Positions 46,407-57,900 of a DNA stretch of 64,000 nucleotides are shown here, piece by piece. This stretch comes from Ramazzottius varieornatus. Lineage: Eukaryota; Tardigrada; Eutardigrada; Parachela; Ramazzottiidae. A program made the position numbers and the translations under genes. The stretch covers positions 1,539,249 through 1,603,248 of the forward strand of contig BDGG01000005.1 of assembly GCA_001949185.1 (NCBI GenBank). Reading direction: 5' to 3'. The stretch's first letter is position 1, and each line of letters starts with the position of its first letter. Under the pieces are notes generated by a model. It did no database searches, had not been told where the DNA came from, and was given only the letters and a program-made list of their open reading frames with translations.

Positions 46407-47007
46407 ATGATCTTCTATTTCTTGATGATTTACGTTTCTACGTGTGCTAACGCGCTAATACCATGTCCAGTTTTCATCAGTGAATTCAATGTTGGGAGAC
46501 ACGATGATTCTGAATTTTCCGACCTACGTGGAACTCAAGAATTTGTGCATCTACAAGCATTGTCTTGCCGGATACTCCTTGGTAGTGTGGGATGCTTTGA
46601 ACGATGTCTTCCAGTTTCAAATGGACCTATCTGGGCTATGGATACAAGACTTTTTGGTTATCGACCAGCAGACTATAAACAGAGCAAATGTCTCAGGGTA
46701 CTCGCGATTCAGTCGTGGCTGTTTCCTGCAAAATAAGGACGGTGGAGCCAATATCGTTGCTATTAACTATGATTTCAAGTTTCAGCCGAACAGAACCTTT
46801 ACGACAAAGGACAGTATTATTTGTCAGCTCCGCGAACGCACTATCGAATATGTGATGTACTTCTCTTCCGCTGACTATAACTGCACAGATTTTAGTTACG
46901 CACTATACGTCGCGGATTTCATGGACGGCGAGAGAAAAATACCTGCGACCGCCATAATAATAATCTTTATTTTGTTCGAATGCATAGCCAGGCTCTGCGC
47001 TGTATGA
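46407..47007 (+). pseudogene. Secreted Cys-containing protein with a frameshift and LINE-derived C-terminus
   Basis: The ATG at 46407 opens a signal peptide (MIFYFLMIYVSTCANA) followed by LIPCPV. At the tttt run near 46474 the coding frame changes: a one-base difference would join it to a long frame beginning NSMLGDTMILNF and running to 47007. That frame has several cysteines and N-glycosylation sites and ends in a hydrophobic tail (TAIIIIFILFECIA) and stop. The tail is encoded by the 3' end of the adjacent LINE on the opposite strand. No domain recognised. An assembly indel could explain the frameshift. Confidence 0.42.
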
Positions 47008-50000
47008 ACAAAATTCGAAAAATATGGCAGGAGCGCCGAGAGAAAAGGGATAAAATTTTAAAAATAACAAGCTTTAGACCAGTAGATTTCCGTCAGTGTA
47101 TTTCTTGCACCACATAAATTTGGAAAGATGGAGTTCACCGACATAGTTTTTGAAAGACCCAGGGCTGTTCAAGTCTACAAATGAAGGACAAAATAAAAGA
47201 TCTATGAGAAGAGCTTCGGCGATGTAAGCGAAGGAGCCTACGGTGGACTCGAGAAGTGCGCGTGAAGAGGAGGCTATCGAGACTGGGGACAGCATCATGG
47301 CTTTATCGTGGCTCCTGTTTCGTAGATAAGGGCTTGGCTGGACAATCTTCATCAGCTGTTCTGCGTTTGCGAAGGTACCGTTCCGTATCTTGTAGGCCGT
47401 CCCCAGCATGTTCTCGCAGCGGCGCTGCCACAGTGGCTTCCATCCGACTTCACGGTGATGCTGGAGGTATCGACTGAAGTCTGGGTCGTGGTTTTGGTCC
47501 TCTTTGTCGGCTGGGCTTAGACGGATGCTCTATAGAAATTTCTTCTGTATCGACTCCAGCTGCCTCTGCAATCTCTTAGTACTGGAGGACCAGCAAGGAG
47601 AAGCATATTCCGCGACTGATCGCACTAAACTGCTAAACAGGAGCTGCTTCACCGCGCCATATCGCTTCGGGAAGAAACCGTTGATAGCATACAGCGTTTG
47701 TCTGCACTTCGCTGTAACTTTGTCCACCTGAGCCGTCCAGTCCATCTTGCTTGAAATCTTGACACCAAGGCACCCTGCTTCGTTCTCAGTCGGGATGACT
47801 TTATTGTTGATCGTGTAGCTGCCACTAGGAATTTCTACCTTCTTTATCTTGTTCGATATTCGGAGATGTTGGGATTTTCCAGGGTTGATCTCCAGCCCGG
47901 TCTCTTTGCACCACTCTTCTAGTCGATCTAGGTCTTGTTGAAGTGCTGTGCAGTCTTCGTTGTTCTTGAGGGCCCGCCACAAGACGATGTCGTCCGCGTA
48001 CTGCATGACGAAGCACCGGAGCTTCTTTGCCAGGCTGTTGACGGCAATAATGGAGAGCGTTGGGCCGAGAATTGACCCCTGTGGGACGCCAGAAGGGACA
48101 GCACGCTCTGCGGAGAAATGACCATCAATCACTACTCTTTGACTTCTTCCTCGGAGGTAGTCGGACAGGAGATCTTTGAGTTCTCCTTCAACTCCATGAC
48201 TCGACAGACTTGCTACGATGGTGGAATGGGGAAGCTTGTCGAAGGCTTTTGAGCAATCCAGAAAGACTGCATCCATTTCTTCTCTCCTCAAAGTTTGGTT
48301 GTAGTGGTGGGTCATAAGGAGCAGTTGCAGCTCGGTGGATCTTCTTCTCCGGAAACCAAATTGCGAATCTGAAAGTAAGCCATGAGAGTTCGAATAGTTG
48401 GTCAAGTGGTTTGCTATGATCTTATCAAACAGCTTGGAGAGCGGCGGAAGGAGTGAAATCGGACGAAACTGCGAGCATCCCTTCTTCGGTACAGGCACCA
48501 CGTCGGCTTGCTTCCAGGCTGTTGGATACTGTTTGCTGCTCACTATCAAGTTGAAGAGGCGAGACAAAGGATACAGAATGGACGTCCCAGCGATCTTGAG
48601 TAGGCGATTGGTGACGAGGAAGCTGCCGGATGCGTTAGAGGAGTCGAGTCGTCGTAGTTGTTCAAGGATCAGTGGCGTGGTGATGCGGAGTGGTGGGCAG
48701 TGCGATGTCTTTAGAGACTGGACACGGATCGGCTCGCCACAACAATTTACTGGTGGTGGGCAGTGCTGTGGACAGGCAATGCAGACTTGAGCGAATTCTC
48801 TGCTGATAAATTCTGCTTTCTCTTGGGGATGGACAATGTACCTTTCTTCTTCGCCAGGAACGGGGATCGGGGGGATGGGAGCGTTGCTAGTGTTCTTCTT
48901 GATGTGCTTCCAGACTGCGCGGGGGTTTCTTCGGGACTGAGTGGCGATGTTGCGGAGACGACGGTGCTTCTCTGACCGGATTATCCTCCGCTTGCTGGCT
49001 TCAAGCTCCTTCCAACGTAAGAAATCTACCTGATCCTTTGTCCTTCTCCATTGCTTGTAGGCACTTCCACATCTTCGTAGGCTATCAATAGCCCTTTCGG
49101 AGAGGGAAGGTCGATGAAGGCGTTGGACTCCAACAGACCTCAGCTAAAAAGCACTCTTAGCAGCAGCGACGAAAATATCCTGAAAGACTGAAACAGCAAC
49201 GTCAACATTGCACATTACATCAAAGATCGATCCCCAATCAATCGAAGAGAGAGTCTCCTTGAAGAAGTTGATCTTGTCCCCATCGATCTTCCAGACTGGC
49301 TTTGGCTTAGGCTTGACATTTACTGTCCACAGCAGTAGCTTGGTTTCTATCGCTCGAGGGTCGCATGTGGAAGAAGGTGGGGGAACGACACGGGTGTTTC
49401 GGACGAAACCAAGCTGGGTAACGAAGAGTTGGTCGAGCGATGATGAGCTTTTTTCGCGAATGCGAGTGTCGCCTCTCACTTTCTGCCAGAGCTTGAATTC
49501 TTTCTTCAGGGAAATCAGGTCACGGTCTCTCGCCGATTTCCCATTCGAGTCCCCTTCCCACTGGATCTTCGGGCAGTTGAAATCTCCTACGATGATGAGG
49601 TTACGACGTAGGAATGGTGGGATATGCTCCATCGACGAGCGAAGCTTAGTGAAGACGTCAGCGTCGTAGCTTGGTGCATAGATGACTCCGATCAGAACGT
49701 TCAAGCGTGAACATATCAGCTTAATCCACATTACTTCCAGTCCATCCACTTCTAGGCTTGTCATTCTGAGAGCATGCAGATTTTTCTTCACGGCGATGGC
49801 AACTCCACCGCCCTTCTCCTTCTGACAGCCTTCTCGATCTTTGCGGAAGAGGACGTATTGGTCGTGGTCGGCAATCATGCAATCAGGCGTTGACTGGTCT
49901 GCCCAAGTTTCGACCAGCGCGACGATATCCGCCTTCTTTTCTTGCATCCACCTCTTGATCTCCTCGCTCTTGCTCCTGATGCCATTGACGTTTCCATACA

Positions 50001-50060
50001 GGAATGACAGCTTCTTCCCGATTTCACCTGTAAACTTGAACGGAGGCATCGTGCAAGGGT
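46954..50060 (-). mobile_element. Non-LTR retrotransposon (Jockey/CR1-like LINE)
   Basis: Minus-strand LINE. Its 3' end lies at about 46954, where aataaag is followed by an attattatt tail, as in Jockey-superfamily elements. It encodes an APE-type endonuclease followed by reverse transcriptase in one frame. A short upstream frame at 50091-50336 may be the remains of ORF1. The 5' boundary is not defined. Confidence 0.85.
47074..50049 (-). pseudogene. LINE ORF2: endonuclease and reverse transcriptase, two in-frame TAG codons
   Basis: One reading frame runs from the ATG at 50049 to a TAA at 47074, about 990 codons, interrupted only by TAG at 49144-49146 and TAG at 47530-47532. Endonuclease landmarks: LYGNVNGIRSK, VETWAD, GVIYAP and VGDFNCPKIQW. 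Reverse transcriptase landmarks: PVPKKG, FRPISLLPPLSKLFDK, DCSKAFDKLPH, VPQGSILGPTLS and the catalytic MQYADDIVLW. The C-terminal part (REVGWKPLWQRRCENML) matches the region after the RT in CR1/Jockey elements. No frameshift was found across 3 kb, so inactivation must be recent, or the stops are sometimes read through. Confidence 0.85.
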
Positions 50061-50090
50061 AAAATAGAGGAGATACCCTCTAAGCTCTGT

Positions 50091-50336
50091 TCATCTGCCG
50101 ATGGGTGGTACTTTTGGCCTCCTGGCTACGTCGCCGTACATCTTCTGTGAATTCCGCTGCAATAGGTATTGAGAAAACTTCGCAGTAAAGCGTTTGCCGG
50201 CATCCAGAAGCACTTGCCACATCGATAAAGAAGGAACACCACGAAGGTTTGTTAATAGCCGTTTACAAATCATACCAACGTGGTGTTTTGTTTTGAACAA
50301 AGCGTTTTTCAGACTATCTATGGATGCAGTCGACAT
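50091..50336 (-). CDS. Possible LINE ORF1 remnant
   Basis: 81 codons starting MSTASIDSLKNALF and ending ARRPKVPPIGR, 41 bp upstream of the endonuclease ATG on the same strand. No zinc knuckle or other ORF1 domain is visible. The position is the only support. Confidence 0.25.
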   Translation of the reverse strand: MSTASIDSLKNALFKTKHHVGMICKRLLTNLRGVPSLSMWQVLLDAGKRFTAKFSQYLLQRNSQKMYGDVARRPKVPPIGR

Positions 50337-50500
50337 CCGGGTGTTCCGCTAGCGTGAGTCATTTTAAATGTGATCCTTTATCAAAGTGCAACTCCGTATT
50401 AGATGTTAATTTCAAGATTTCTGGTTCAAATTTCACACGAAAACTCGTCTTGATCAGTTTCCTATCCATTTGAGCGTGGTCTCTATTTTAGCAGGCAGGG

Positions 50501-53500
50501 ATGATTTCGGCATCAACGATCCAGGCAGAAATGCTTGGACAAATTTCAGCTGGGCGGCAGCCGCACATGGGCATCTCTACCTTGGTCGGTATGGCTGAGC
50601 AGTCTTTCGGCGGTGATGAGTCCCTTTATTTTCCGTCTCACCATCAGGATTTTTTAGCCTCCTGCATAAAGGAGAAAGACAGATCGGAATGGTTAGCTTA
50701 CCGTCCGACAGATGGCGCCATGTATTGTTACCATTGCTTCGATGACTGGGCAGACCATCCTCAGGACAAATCCGTCCGCCGCAGAACCTGGTGTAACTTT
50801 TTTAGGGTCTACGCAAACCCAAGTACTCCTGCGGCAGACAGGCAGAAAGTCCTTCGGCATGAGAAAAACACCCACACACACCATGTGCACCGAGAGACAT
50901 AATGTGATGAAAGAAACGCAGTTCGCGGATCTCTGGGTGGTTGACGAAATCATGAGACTGGAGCTAAGCAAGAAATATGCTACCACTGTTAAAGTGTTCG
51001 ATCTAGTCTACACTAAAGCCTATTCCTACGTATCTTATTCATCTCATGCGGAATTAATGAACGCAGTTAAAAGATTCGGCGTCGATATGGGAAACTCACA
51101 CATGTTGCGGTGGGCAGCTAGAAAAATCACGACTCACATCAGCATAAAGATGCGCTATATGCTGGTGGCGTGGCTTACGAAGACCCAGCCGTATTCCAGT
51201 GTGACGCAGAACCTCATCATATACATTCGCGTCGAGATCGATTTAGACCCAGTGTCGTTCTTCTGAAGACTAGTCAAGTTGAGAAAGACCACGAGCGCTG
51301 CGGACATCACTGACGCACTACTGGATGATGTAATCGCGTCACAGGCCAATAACTGGTTGGGTCTTAAGCGAGACTTCATGGTCAGGAAGTGGGTTGGGTT
51401 CGCAACTGACAGTGCGTCAGCACTAACCGGACTTAACGGAGTGGCAAACAGACTTGTGGAACAATTCCCACTCATAATGCCCACTCACTGAGTTGTCCGT
51501 CGTCCACAGCTCACTGTTCTCGACACGGTAAAAAAGACGAGCTACTTCCATCAAATTCGAGGATGCACTCCGTGATTTTTTACTCGTACTACTCCAGGTA
51601 AAAAAGTAGTAGCACAAACTTTTTGACTGCTTTCATGTAGAAGACTGGTAAACACTGTTTACCGAACTGGCTTACGAACTTACAAATACGCACAAAAAAC
51701 ACGGCAATTCTTTTGTCTTTTGAAATATGGTCCGACATGAACCGCTTAGGCCTGACCGTGTCAAACCCGTACTTACTTTGCATACAAGAGATGAAAGGAC
51801 AGAAGCTACTCGACCAACCGTTATCGATAGCGTTATTTCCTTCCTGTGAATCACTAGTCGCTTGACCATTATACAGTGTATGTGGGCGATGCGCTGCCCG
51901 CTACGGTTGAGTTCCCTTGTTCCCGAAATTTACAACTAACACAGTTCTATTATAGCCGGTGACTCATCTGCACACGCAATGGTGTTGGGACCGATGACGC
52001 ATACGACTCCTTCGCCCACTATGATATTGCCCACCGCGCAGTAGTTGACCGTAAATTTAGAGTTAGAGGAGCGAGACCCTAGCGGGTGTCCCTGTGCGTT
52101 TAGCGTCCATCGATAACGATGGCCACGCCGCACTTCTCATAACACAGCACAGGCCTATGGTTTATTCAATGATGGAGGAATAGTCAAAGACCGCCGTATT
52201 GTATCCCCATTTAGCTATGGAAACTAAGTACATACGATAGCATTAATGTACACTATCGTCTAATGCCGATTCCATCTATTAGGGAACGTACTAACGTTCA
52301 GAGAAATCAGGGATGGACTGCTGAAGCTATCTAAAGGTGAAGACCGTTAACAATATACCTTCAGGTGGCCTTGGAACAATAATCCAACATTCGATAAGTA
52401 ATAAGTGTGTGCCGTATCATTTGAGGTTTAGCGCGACCATGATCCTCGCCCACATGCACTGCATAATTGTTAAACGTGTCTGCACTATAGGAAAAAATAA
52501 CACTTCGGTGACACCATTGACGGGCAATGGAGCTCACAATGTGGGATATGCCTGCTGACAATATTTCAACGTTTCGTTCGGGATTATGCATCTGATGAGC
52601 TACTGTTCTGCAGGTCCCCAAAAGCCACAAGACTTCAAAGCGTAATGGATCTTCTGAACCAAGATTTCCTGCAGCCCAAAAAGCTTCTAGAGATCCGGTG
52701 GGTAGCGTCAAAGCAGGCCGCGATACGAGCGATTATTCGCGACTACAGCGGAATTGTCTTAGACATTGGTGAGGCCGTGACCTTGGCGGCTGAAGGGGGT
52801 CCCTGAAAGCTCGGTTGACCAACCTCTGCAACTTTATCACATCAACTCAGTTCCTCCTAACTCTACACTTTCTTGAAGATTTCCTCGCTGAGTTATCCAA
52901 GTTATCGGCGCGGTTTCAGAGAGAAGATTACCGAGTTTCCGACTTACATGACACCCTGGAAGAGTTCGTCAAGGTTCTGAACAGTTGGGAGCATAACGAG
53001 TCGCCTTCTATCACGGCGCTGAAGGATAAAGTTCCAACATGGCCTAGTCTTCTTTCCGGAGCGTCCAAAACGATCGGTATACCAGTTATCGTTTAGAAAC
53101 AATTAATCGAGCCGATAACATCAAACATGGGCAAAGCTTTTCCTCCTCTTTTCTTCACTGCCGACTATGATGGCAACTCTTACGGCTTTCCGCAAGGAAT
53201 CCGTGAACCTGCTGCAAAATTTTCTCATATTCTTCAACCTGCGCTTCCCCGAAACGGAAGCGACGAGACACTTCCGGGTGTCCCAGTTGAACAAAATTGC
53301 TCGCGAGAACGGACGCTATGGCGATGCACACGTACAAGTGCTGGCCCGATACTTTGGATTCAACCACCTTACCGTCCTAGCACAGTGGACCGACTTCAAA
53401 GCAGAGTTTACAACAAAATTCGAGCCAGTCTACTGGACATAGGAAAACGCCATTCTCATGCACAACATTCCGCGTGGAAGACACATCGTCTTCGAGGATG

Positions 53501-53817
53501 AAGACTCAGAGCTGGAACAGCTGTTTATTGTCGCTTCTGTACTTCTGTTCAGTACGGCAATTTGCGAACGAGGTTTCTCCATCCAGAATGTAACCAAAAC
53601 TCGACTGAACGAACGAAGCTTGGACGCGCTCATGCGGATAGCCATAAACGGTCCGCTACCAGGAGAGATGGACTTCTCGAATTTTATCACGCCATGGGTA
53701 CGGTCTGGTAATTTTCCTTCTCAGTGGAATCCACCCCAAGCAAGCGCCGCCGATAGTGAGGATCTCGAATCTCAACTGACAGCAGATATTGTCGCGTTCT
53801 CCAGACAGCGTGCATAA
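50501..53817 (+). pseudogene. DUF4371/ZNF862-type hAT transposase relic
   Basis: Fragments in order but with several stops and frame changes. A TTF-type zinc-finger region (FLASCIKEKDRSEW, MYCYHCFDDW); a helical segment with VVDEIMRLELSKKY; the hAT catalytic segment KWVGFATDSASALTG followed by a degraded THCxxR and LRDFLLVLLQ after a TGA; about 1 kb of unrelated sequence (51600-52590); then VMDLLNQDFLQPKKL with IRWVASKQ; a 93-codon helical frame at 52815-53096; and the dimerisation domain VASVLLFSTAICERGFSIQN ending near 53817. Clearly inactive. The intervening 1 kb may be a later insertion. Confidence 0.7.
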
Positions 53818-53979
53818 GTCTAACATTATACGCGGGAAATGGCCGGAGACGAGGTAAGAGTTTTTTGGCCGTATTTGTTCATCTAGAGACAACTGACCGT
53901 CTGTGAGACATTGTGCGTTTCCCTGTAGCGAGAAGCAGGATCGGAGCGTCACCCAAATCTAGCGTGGACCACTACGATG

Positions 53980-54119
53980 TACAAAACACATCAGCGTACA
54001 GTCTCCCCCTGGAAAACTCCTGTACTTTCCACTTGGAATTACTGTTATATTCCGGATCCTCGACTAGGATCGACTAGGAGTGAAAATTCGTTGAAGATCA
54101 CACAGTGATGTGTTTTGTA
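53980..54119. repeat. Small inverted-repeat element
   Basis: tacaaaacacatca at 53980-53993 and tgatgtgttttgta at 54106-54119 are exact inverted repeats about 112 bp apart. Inside, cgactagga is tandemly repeated. Probably a MITE. Confidence 0.5.
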
Positions 54120-54601
54120 AACCGCACAGGAAGGGTCTTCACTCGAGCATTCGCGCAGTTATTTGTCTAACTTTTCCACGTACATAACTAATAACTTACC
54201 TCCGTCAAATATTTGGATCATGTAATGCACATGTGTCACTGTCACATACGTTTCATCAATATAGAGATCAATTTGCCACTCCCGTTCATTTTGCAACTGT
54301 AGCTACGGCCTTGCTCCGCCCCTTTCGTGACGTGTAACTACATTTTGCTTCCCGGAGCTCCCCTTATTTTCGGAAAATAGCGTAATCGGCATTGCAGCTA
54401 GCTTTGCATGGAGCGGTATCGTGGCTGTGCAACTATTCAAGGTTGTAACGTCAAAATTCAACTTGAGATTTCGCCAAAAAATCATTTGTTATTATCGATA
54501 GCTCTGTTCTTTTGTGGTATTCTCCACATACAACTCGGCAGGTTTCACTGTGGGAAAGGACAGCAAACATTGAAAACGTGCAAGAGCTAACGGTGCAGTC
54601 C

Positions 54602-55616
54602 ATGGACGCTGTGCTAGGAGTGGGTTCGCCAGGACCGGTGACAAGCGGAGGAAAAGGCGCTGCACCCAAGTCGACACGAATCCATTGGGACGAAGGCAGC
54701 CAAGTTCGCCTCCTTCGCCCAACCGTAGATTTTGAGGGTACTGATGTAGAGATGTGGAGCGACATCTTCAAGAAACCAAAGACAGCAGGGATGAAGCTGA
54801 AGACGGTCCGTTCTGCGAAGGACAAGTCGACGGAAATGATCAATGCGTTCAAGGCTTCGAACCACCTTGACGAGTGGAAATCGAGAGATCCAGGAACGTT
54901 CACCGAAAAAGAGCAGCTGCTAGTTAAGCTTGTCAACGATCTCAAAGAGCATGACGTGAAGGGTCGAAAGAAGCAGTCTGTCAAGAAGGCGTTGGAAGAT
55001 GAGAAGTAGTCGCGCAAAGACACGAAGATGATGGACGCTGCCACCTTCAGCAAGCGGAAACGTCGTTCCGCTGGAGTTCGTGAGCTGACTCCTGATCCTC
55101 TAGACCGCAAGTACGTTCAAGCTTTATGTAAAACCCAGCTGCCATCAGCGAGATGGGCAAGAAATGTTGAACAAAGCGGGACGTGCTTACTGACCTACCC
55201 TGGTTAAGTGGTGCTCGGCTTACCCAGATGAGACGGCGCAAACTTTGCCCCTGTAAACTGGCGCGCAGTCTACCCAGGTCAAGTTACGCACTTGAAAAAA
55301 TGTTTTTCCAGGCGGAAAATCGGATGATGAAGTGATCAACACACCAGAGCGCGAGCGAACCAGCTATAACCATATGATCAAGACCTTTCTGGACGGTTCC
55401 TCAGATGTGAAGATGGAAGAGCTGCAGCTCAAGCAGGAAAAGCTGGTAGTCGAGCGTGCCCGAGAGTCGCGCCTGGCAGGAGAAAGCAAGATGGAGTGTG
55501 AACTCGAGCTGAAACAAATGGAAGCTGACCGGTCGAAGAGTGAAGCTGAGCGTAAGCGAGATGAGTTGATGACTGCTGAGATGATGGAAGCGCTGAAAGG
55601 TCTGGAGAAAGACTGA
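54602..55616 (+). pseudogene. Myb/SANT-like DNA-binding protein, likely PIF/Harbinger partner ORF
   Basis: The ATG at 54602 (MDAVLGVGSPGPVTSGGKG) leads into a basic, Trp-containing segment (RIHWDEGSQVRLL ... VEMWSDIFKKPKTAGMKLK) resembling the Myb-like domains that accompany Harbinger transposases. The frame meets a TAG at 55007 but continues in frame with coding character (SRKDTKMMDAATFSKRKRR) to a donor near 55112. After an intron ending tttttccag near 55312, a coiled-coil exon (ELQLKQEKLVVERARE ... EMMEALKGLEKD) ends at 55616. The intron does not keep phase. So the copy is damaged or the structure is misread. Confidence 0.5.
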
Positions 55617-55764
55617 ACAAGGTGCCAAGATAAGCTGCACCGTCGAGTTCTTTCTGTTTTTTTGCTTTGCCGAATTTTGAGTCAATCCCTGCTTTATACC
55701 TTCAGGTTTGAACAGAAATGTTACGAGACTTGGTGTGTGTGAATCTGTTCTGCGGTCTAATCGT

Positions 55765-57050
55765 TCAATAAAGCTTCTTTTTTAAGTAGTGCTCCAAAGA
55801 TGGAGGTGCTATGCCAAAGAAATCAGACACCTTACCGGCATAACCCAGACAGACTCTACAGTTAGTCAAAAGCGTACCAACAGTATACAGTATACCGACC
55901 GGCTGCCAGAGAACTTTCAAATTTTTTGAGTAATCTAGAAAAGCGAATTGCTGGACTGCTTCACCGAAACCCCATTCCACGGCTATCCGTACTCCTGGCA
56001 TAGCTTCGTTAAAATCTTTTTCTTCTTGCGACAGCTCTGCCGCACCTGCACGAAATGAAGCTTCAGGGTATTCGGATATCGAATATGCAGGATCTCCATA
56101 CAGCCGTCAGATGTTCCCCGTGTCAGCCATCTTGTTCTTAAGTAAATCGAGCAATCCGCTTTCAGCCAGCATACCTGAAATTTATGACGTTTAGCTCGAC
56201 AGACGAGCTCCTCAGCCTTTTTCTTCAAGTGCCGCACACCTCAAGCCAGTAACACTGATTCGGTTAAACAAAGTCTAAAAGATTGTTTTCCAAGTAGCGC
56301 AGGCTTTTTGGCGTTAATATCGAAAAAATGCGCCACTTAAGAATTTAGTTTGAATGGACTAACAGTGCGAAATACTCGTCCATCTCTTACCTGAATCATG
56401 GCGTCTGCCAGGCCACGGTCCGTTCAGATTCACAACTAATCCATTAGGTATCATCACGGACTGAAACTCAAAGCCATGGAGGCGGTAGTGGTTGCTGTAG
56501 ATTCTTCTCATCAATTTTTCTCATCAACCTTCGGCCGGCAGCAAGGAGGAAAAGTTCCGTCGATAAAACCCCCTCCATCACGGAGTGATGCGCTTTTCCG
56601 ACAGACCGCTTTGCAGAATAGAGAGATGTCCGCTGCTTTGAGCCAGCACAAATCCATGGATGTGAGCAGATACCCGAAGTTGGAATCCACATAACCTACC
56701 ACCCAACTGAAAGCCATGGACAACTCCGGTTTGCTCCGGCGATAAATAATCCTGAGAGTGGTGTATCGGCTTGCATAGGCAAATCGCCCGAGGAGAATAC
56801 ACAGGATCTTAGCACCATCAAACCTTGACTCCAAACTGATAATATCAGGTGTGCTGAAGGCTTCTTTCAAGCGAGGAATTTTTTCTCTTGTGAAGCGAAA
56901 CCATTCCCAAATGTCTGAATTATCTATAGCATCCAGGTAAAACGGAATTCTCAACGGTCTTTCGACCTTCGGCAGAGAGAGCATCATCACAGTATCTTCG
57001 AAGGATAAGACTCTAGACATGAGAAGCAAGCAGGTTGTCCTCCTATCCAC
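55765..57050 (-). pseudogene. PIF/Harbinger DDE nuclease (HARBI1-like), damaged
   Basis: From 57050: MDRRTTCLLLMSRV, a helical N-terminal region with FRFTREKIPRL, then the first catalytic Asp in GGGFIDGTFPPCCRP. At 56511-56535 a 16-bp tandem duplication (ttgatgaga repeated) shifts frame. Coding resumes with IYSNHYRLHGFEFQ and GPWPGRRHDS (second Asp) up to a donor near 56392. The last exon has an in-frame TGA just before RLYGDPAYSISEYPE, then VRIAVEWGFGEAVQQFAFLD with the catalytic Glu, and ends EHYLKKKLY at 55765. All three catalytic residues survive. It is divergent from the Myb-like ORF, as in Harbinger elements. Confidence 0.78.
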
Positions 57051-57444
57051 TTTTAGTTTTCACAAAATTTTTGCTACATTTATCCGAAAATTTTCGCTCT
57101 CGTTGTCATCCTTGCGGTGTTTCTTCCGCCCGGAATTGCTGCCGGCATAACCGTAGTTTTACCTCTAAAAGAAGGTTCTACTTGTACTCCACTTTACAGA
57201 TGGTCGTAATCTAACGTAGTTAGATCATTCGTGACCATTCGTGACCAATCAGTCCACACATATTACCTGAGCTTGATTGTTGAATGGTCAAAAATCATGG
57301 ATGGTATAGTTGCGTCAGCCTACAACCATCGGTGAAGCTTCCTATACCCCTAACCATGTCTTGTCTCAGAAGGTAAGAACCGTATCCAGCTTACTACGGA
57401 AGCTGTCAATACGACTGCCCTGCCGGAAGTGAAGCTGGAGGAAA

Positions 57445-57900
57445 GTGTTCGCCAACGTCCCCCTGAACCTCCATGCCCACCTTCTCCTCCATGCCCGGCT
57501 GTACCTCCCTGCCCAGCTATTCCTCCCTGCCCAACATACAACCGGACGGAGCACGACCTGGAACTTCGAAAGGATCGTGATGCCAACCACGGGGACACTG
57601 GTGATGGAAAATGCCCCTTCCGTCCGTGAAGACTTACTCGAAGGTTGCCGGCATGGAATTCGGCGCGGAAACATCCTGCAACGGAACGTCGCCGGAATTC
57701 CTCCTTACCCTAAGACTGGGTTCGACAGGCATGCTGTGCTTTACGGCATCGCCCTAGGCTACTTGCAGTATCTGGGCAAGAAGTACCGATCAGCTTCAGC
57801 TGATTCGGCGGACATGGCGGAGAAGGGATGGAAGACCAAAAAGACACTGAACATCGTCAAAAAGAAGCTGGGCCATCGCCGCCGAAACAGCTGGAGCTGA
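57445..57900 (+). CDS. Hypothetical basic protein with PPCP repeat in overlapping frame
   Basis: Not recognised. The frame ending at 57900 has a coding-like C-terminal half (PYPKTGFDRHAVLYGIALGY ... KKTLNIVKKKLGHRRRN). A second frame over 57459-57545 encodes a short Pro-Cys repeat (PPCP four times) from a roughly 12-18 bp repeat. The two cannot both be translated without a frameshift. It may be another damaged transposon ORF. Confidence 0.22.
   Translation: MFANVPLNLHAHLLLHARLYLPAQLFLPAQHTTGRSTTWNFERIVMPTTGTLVMENAPSVREDLLEGCRHGIRRGNILQRNVAGIPPYPKTGFDRHAVLYGIALGYLQYLGKKYRSASADSADMAEKGWKTKKTLNIVKKKLGHRRRNSWS

Noticed and set aside
47074-50049. TAG reassigned to a sense codon
   Set aside because: Several intact host genes here end in TAG (RCN2-like, GTPBP10, ZBBX-like), so TAG is a normal stop.
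57366-57674. Gly-rich GQGG/GHGG repeat protein on the minus strand
   Set aside because: It is the antisense of a short Pro-Cys codon repeat; neither strand gives a complete gene.
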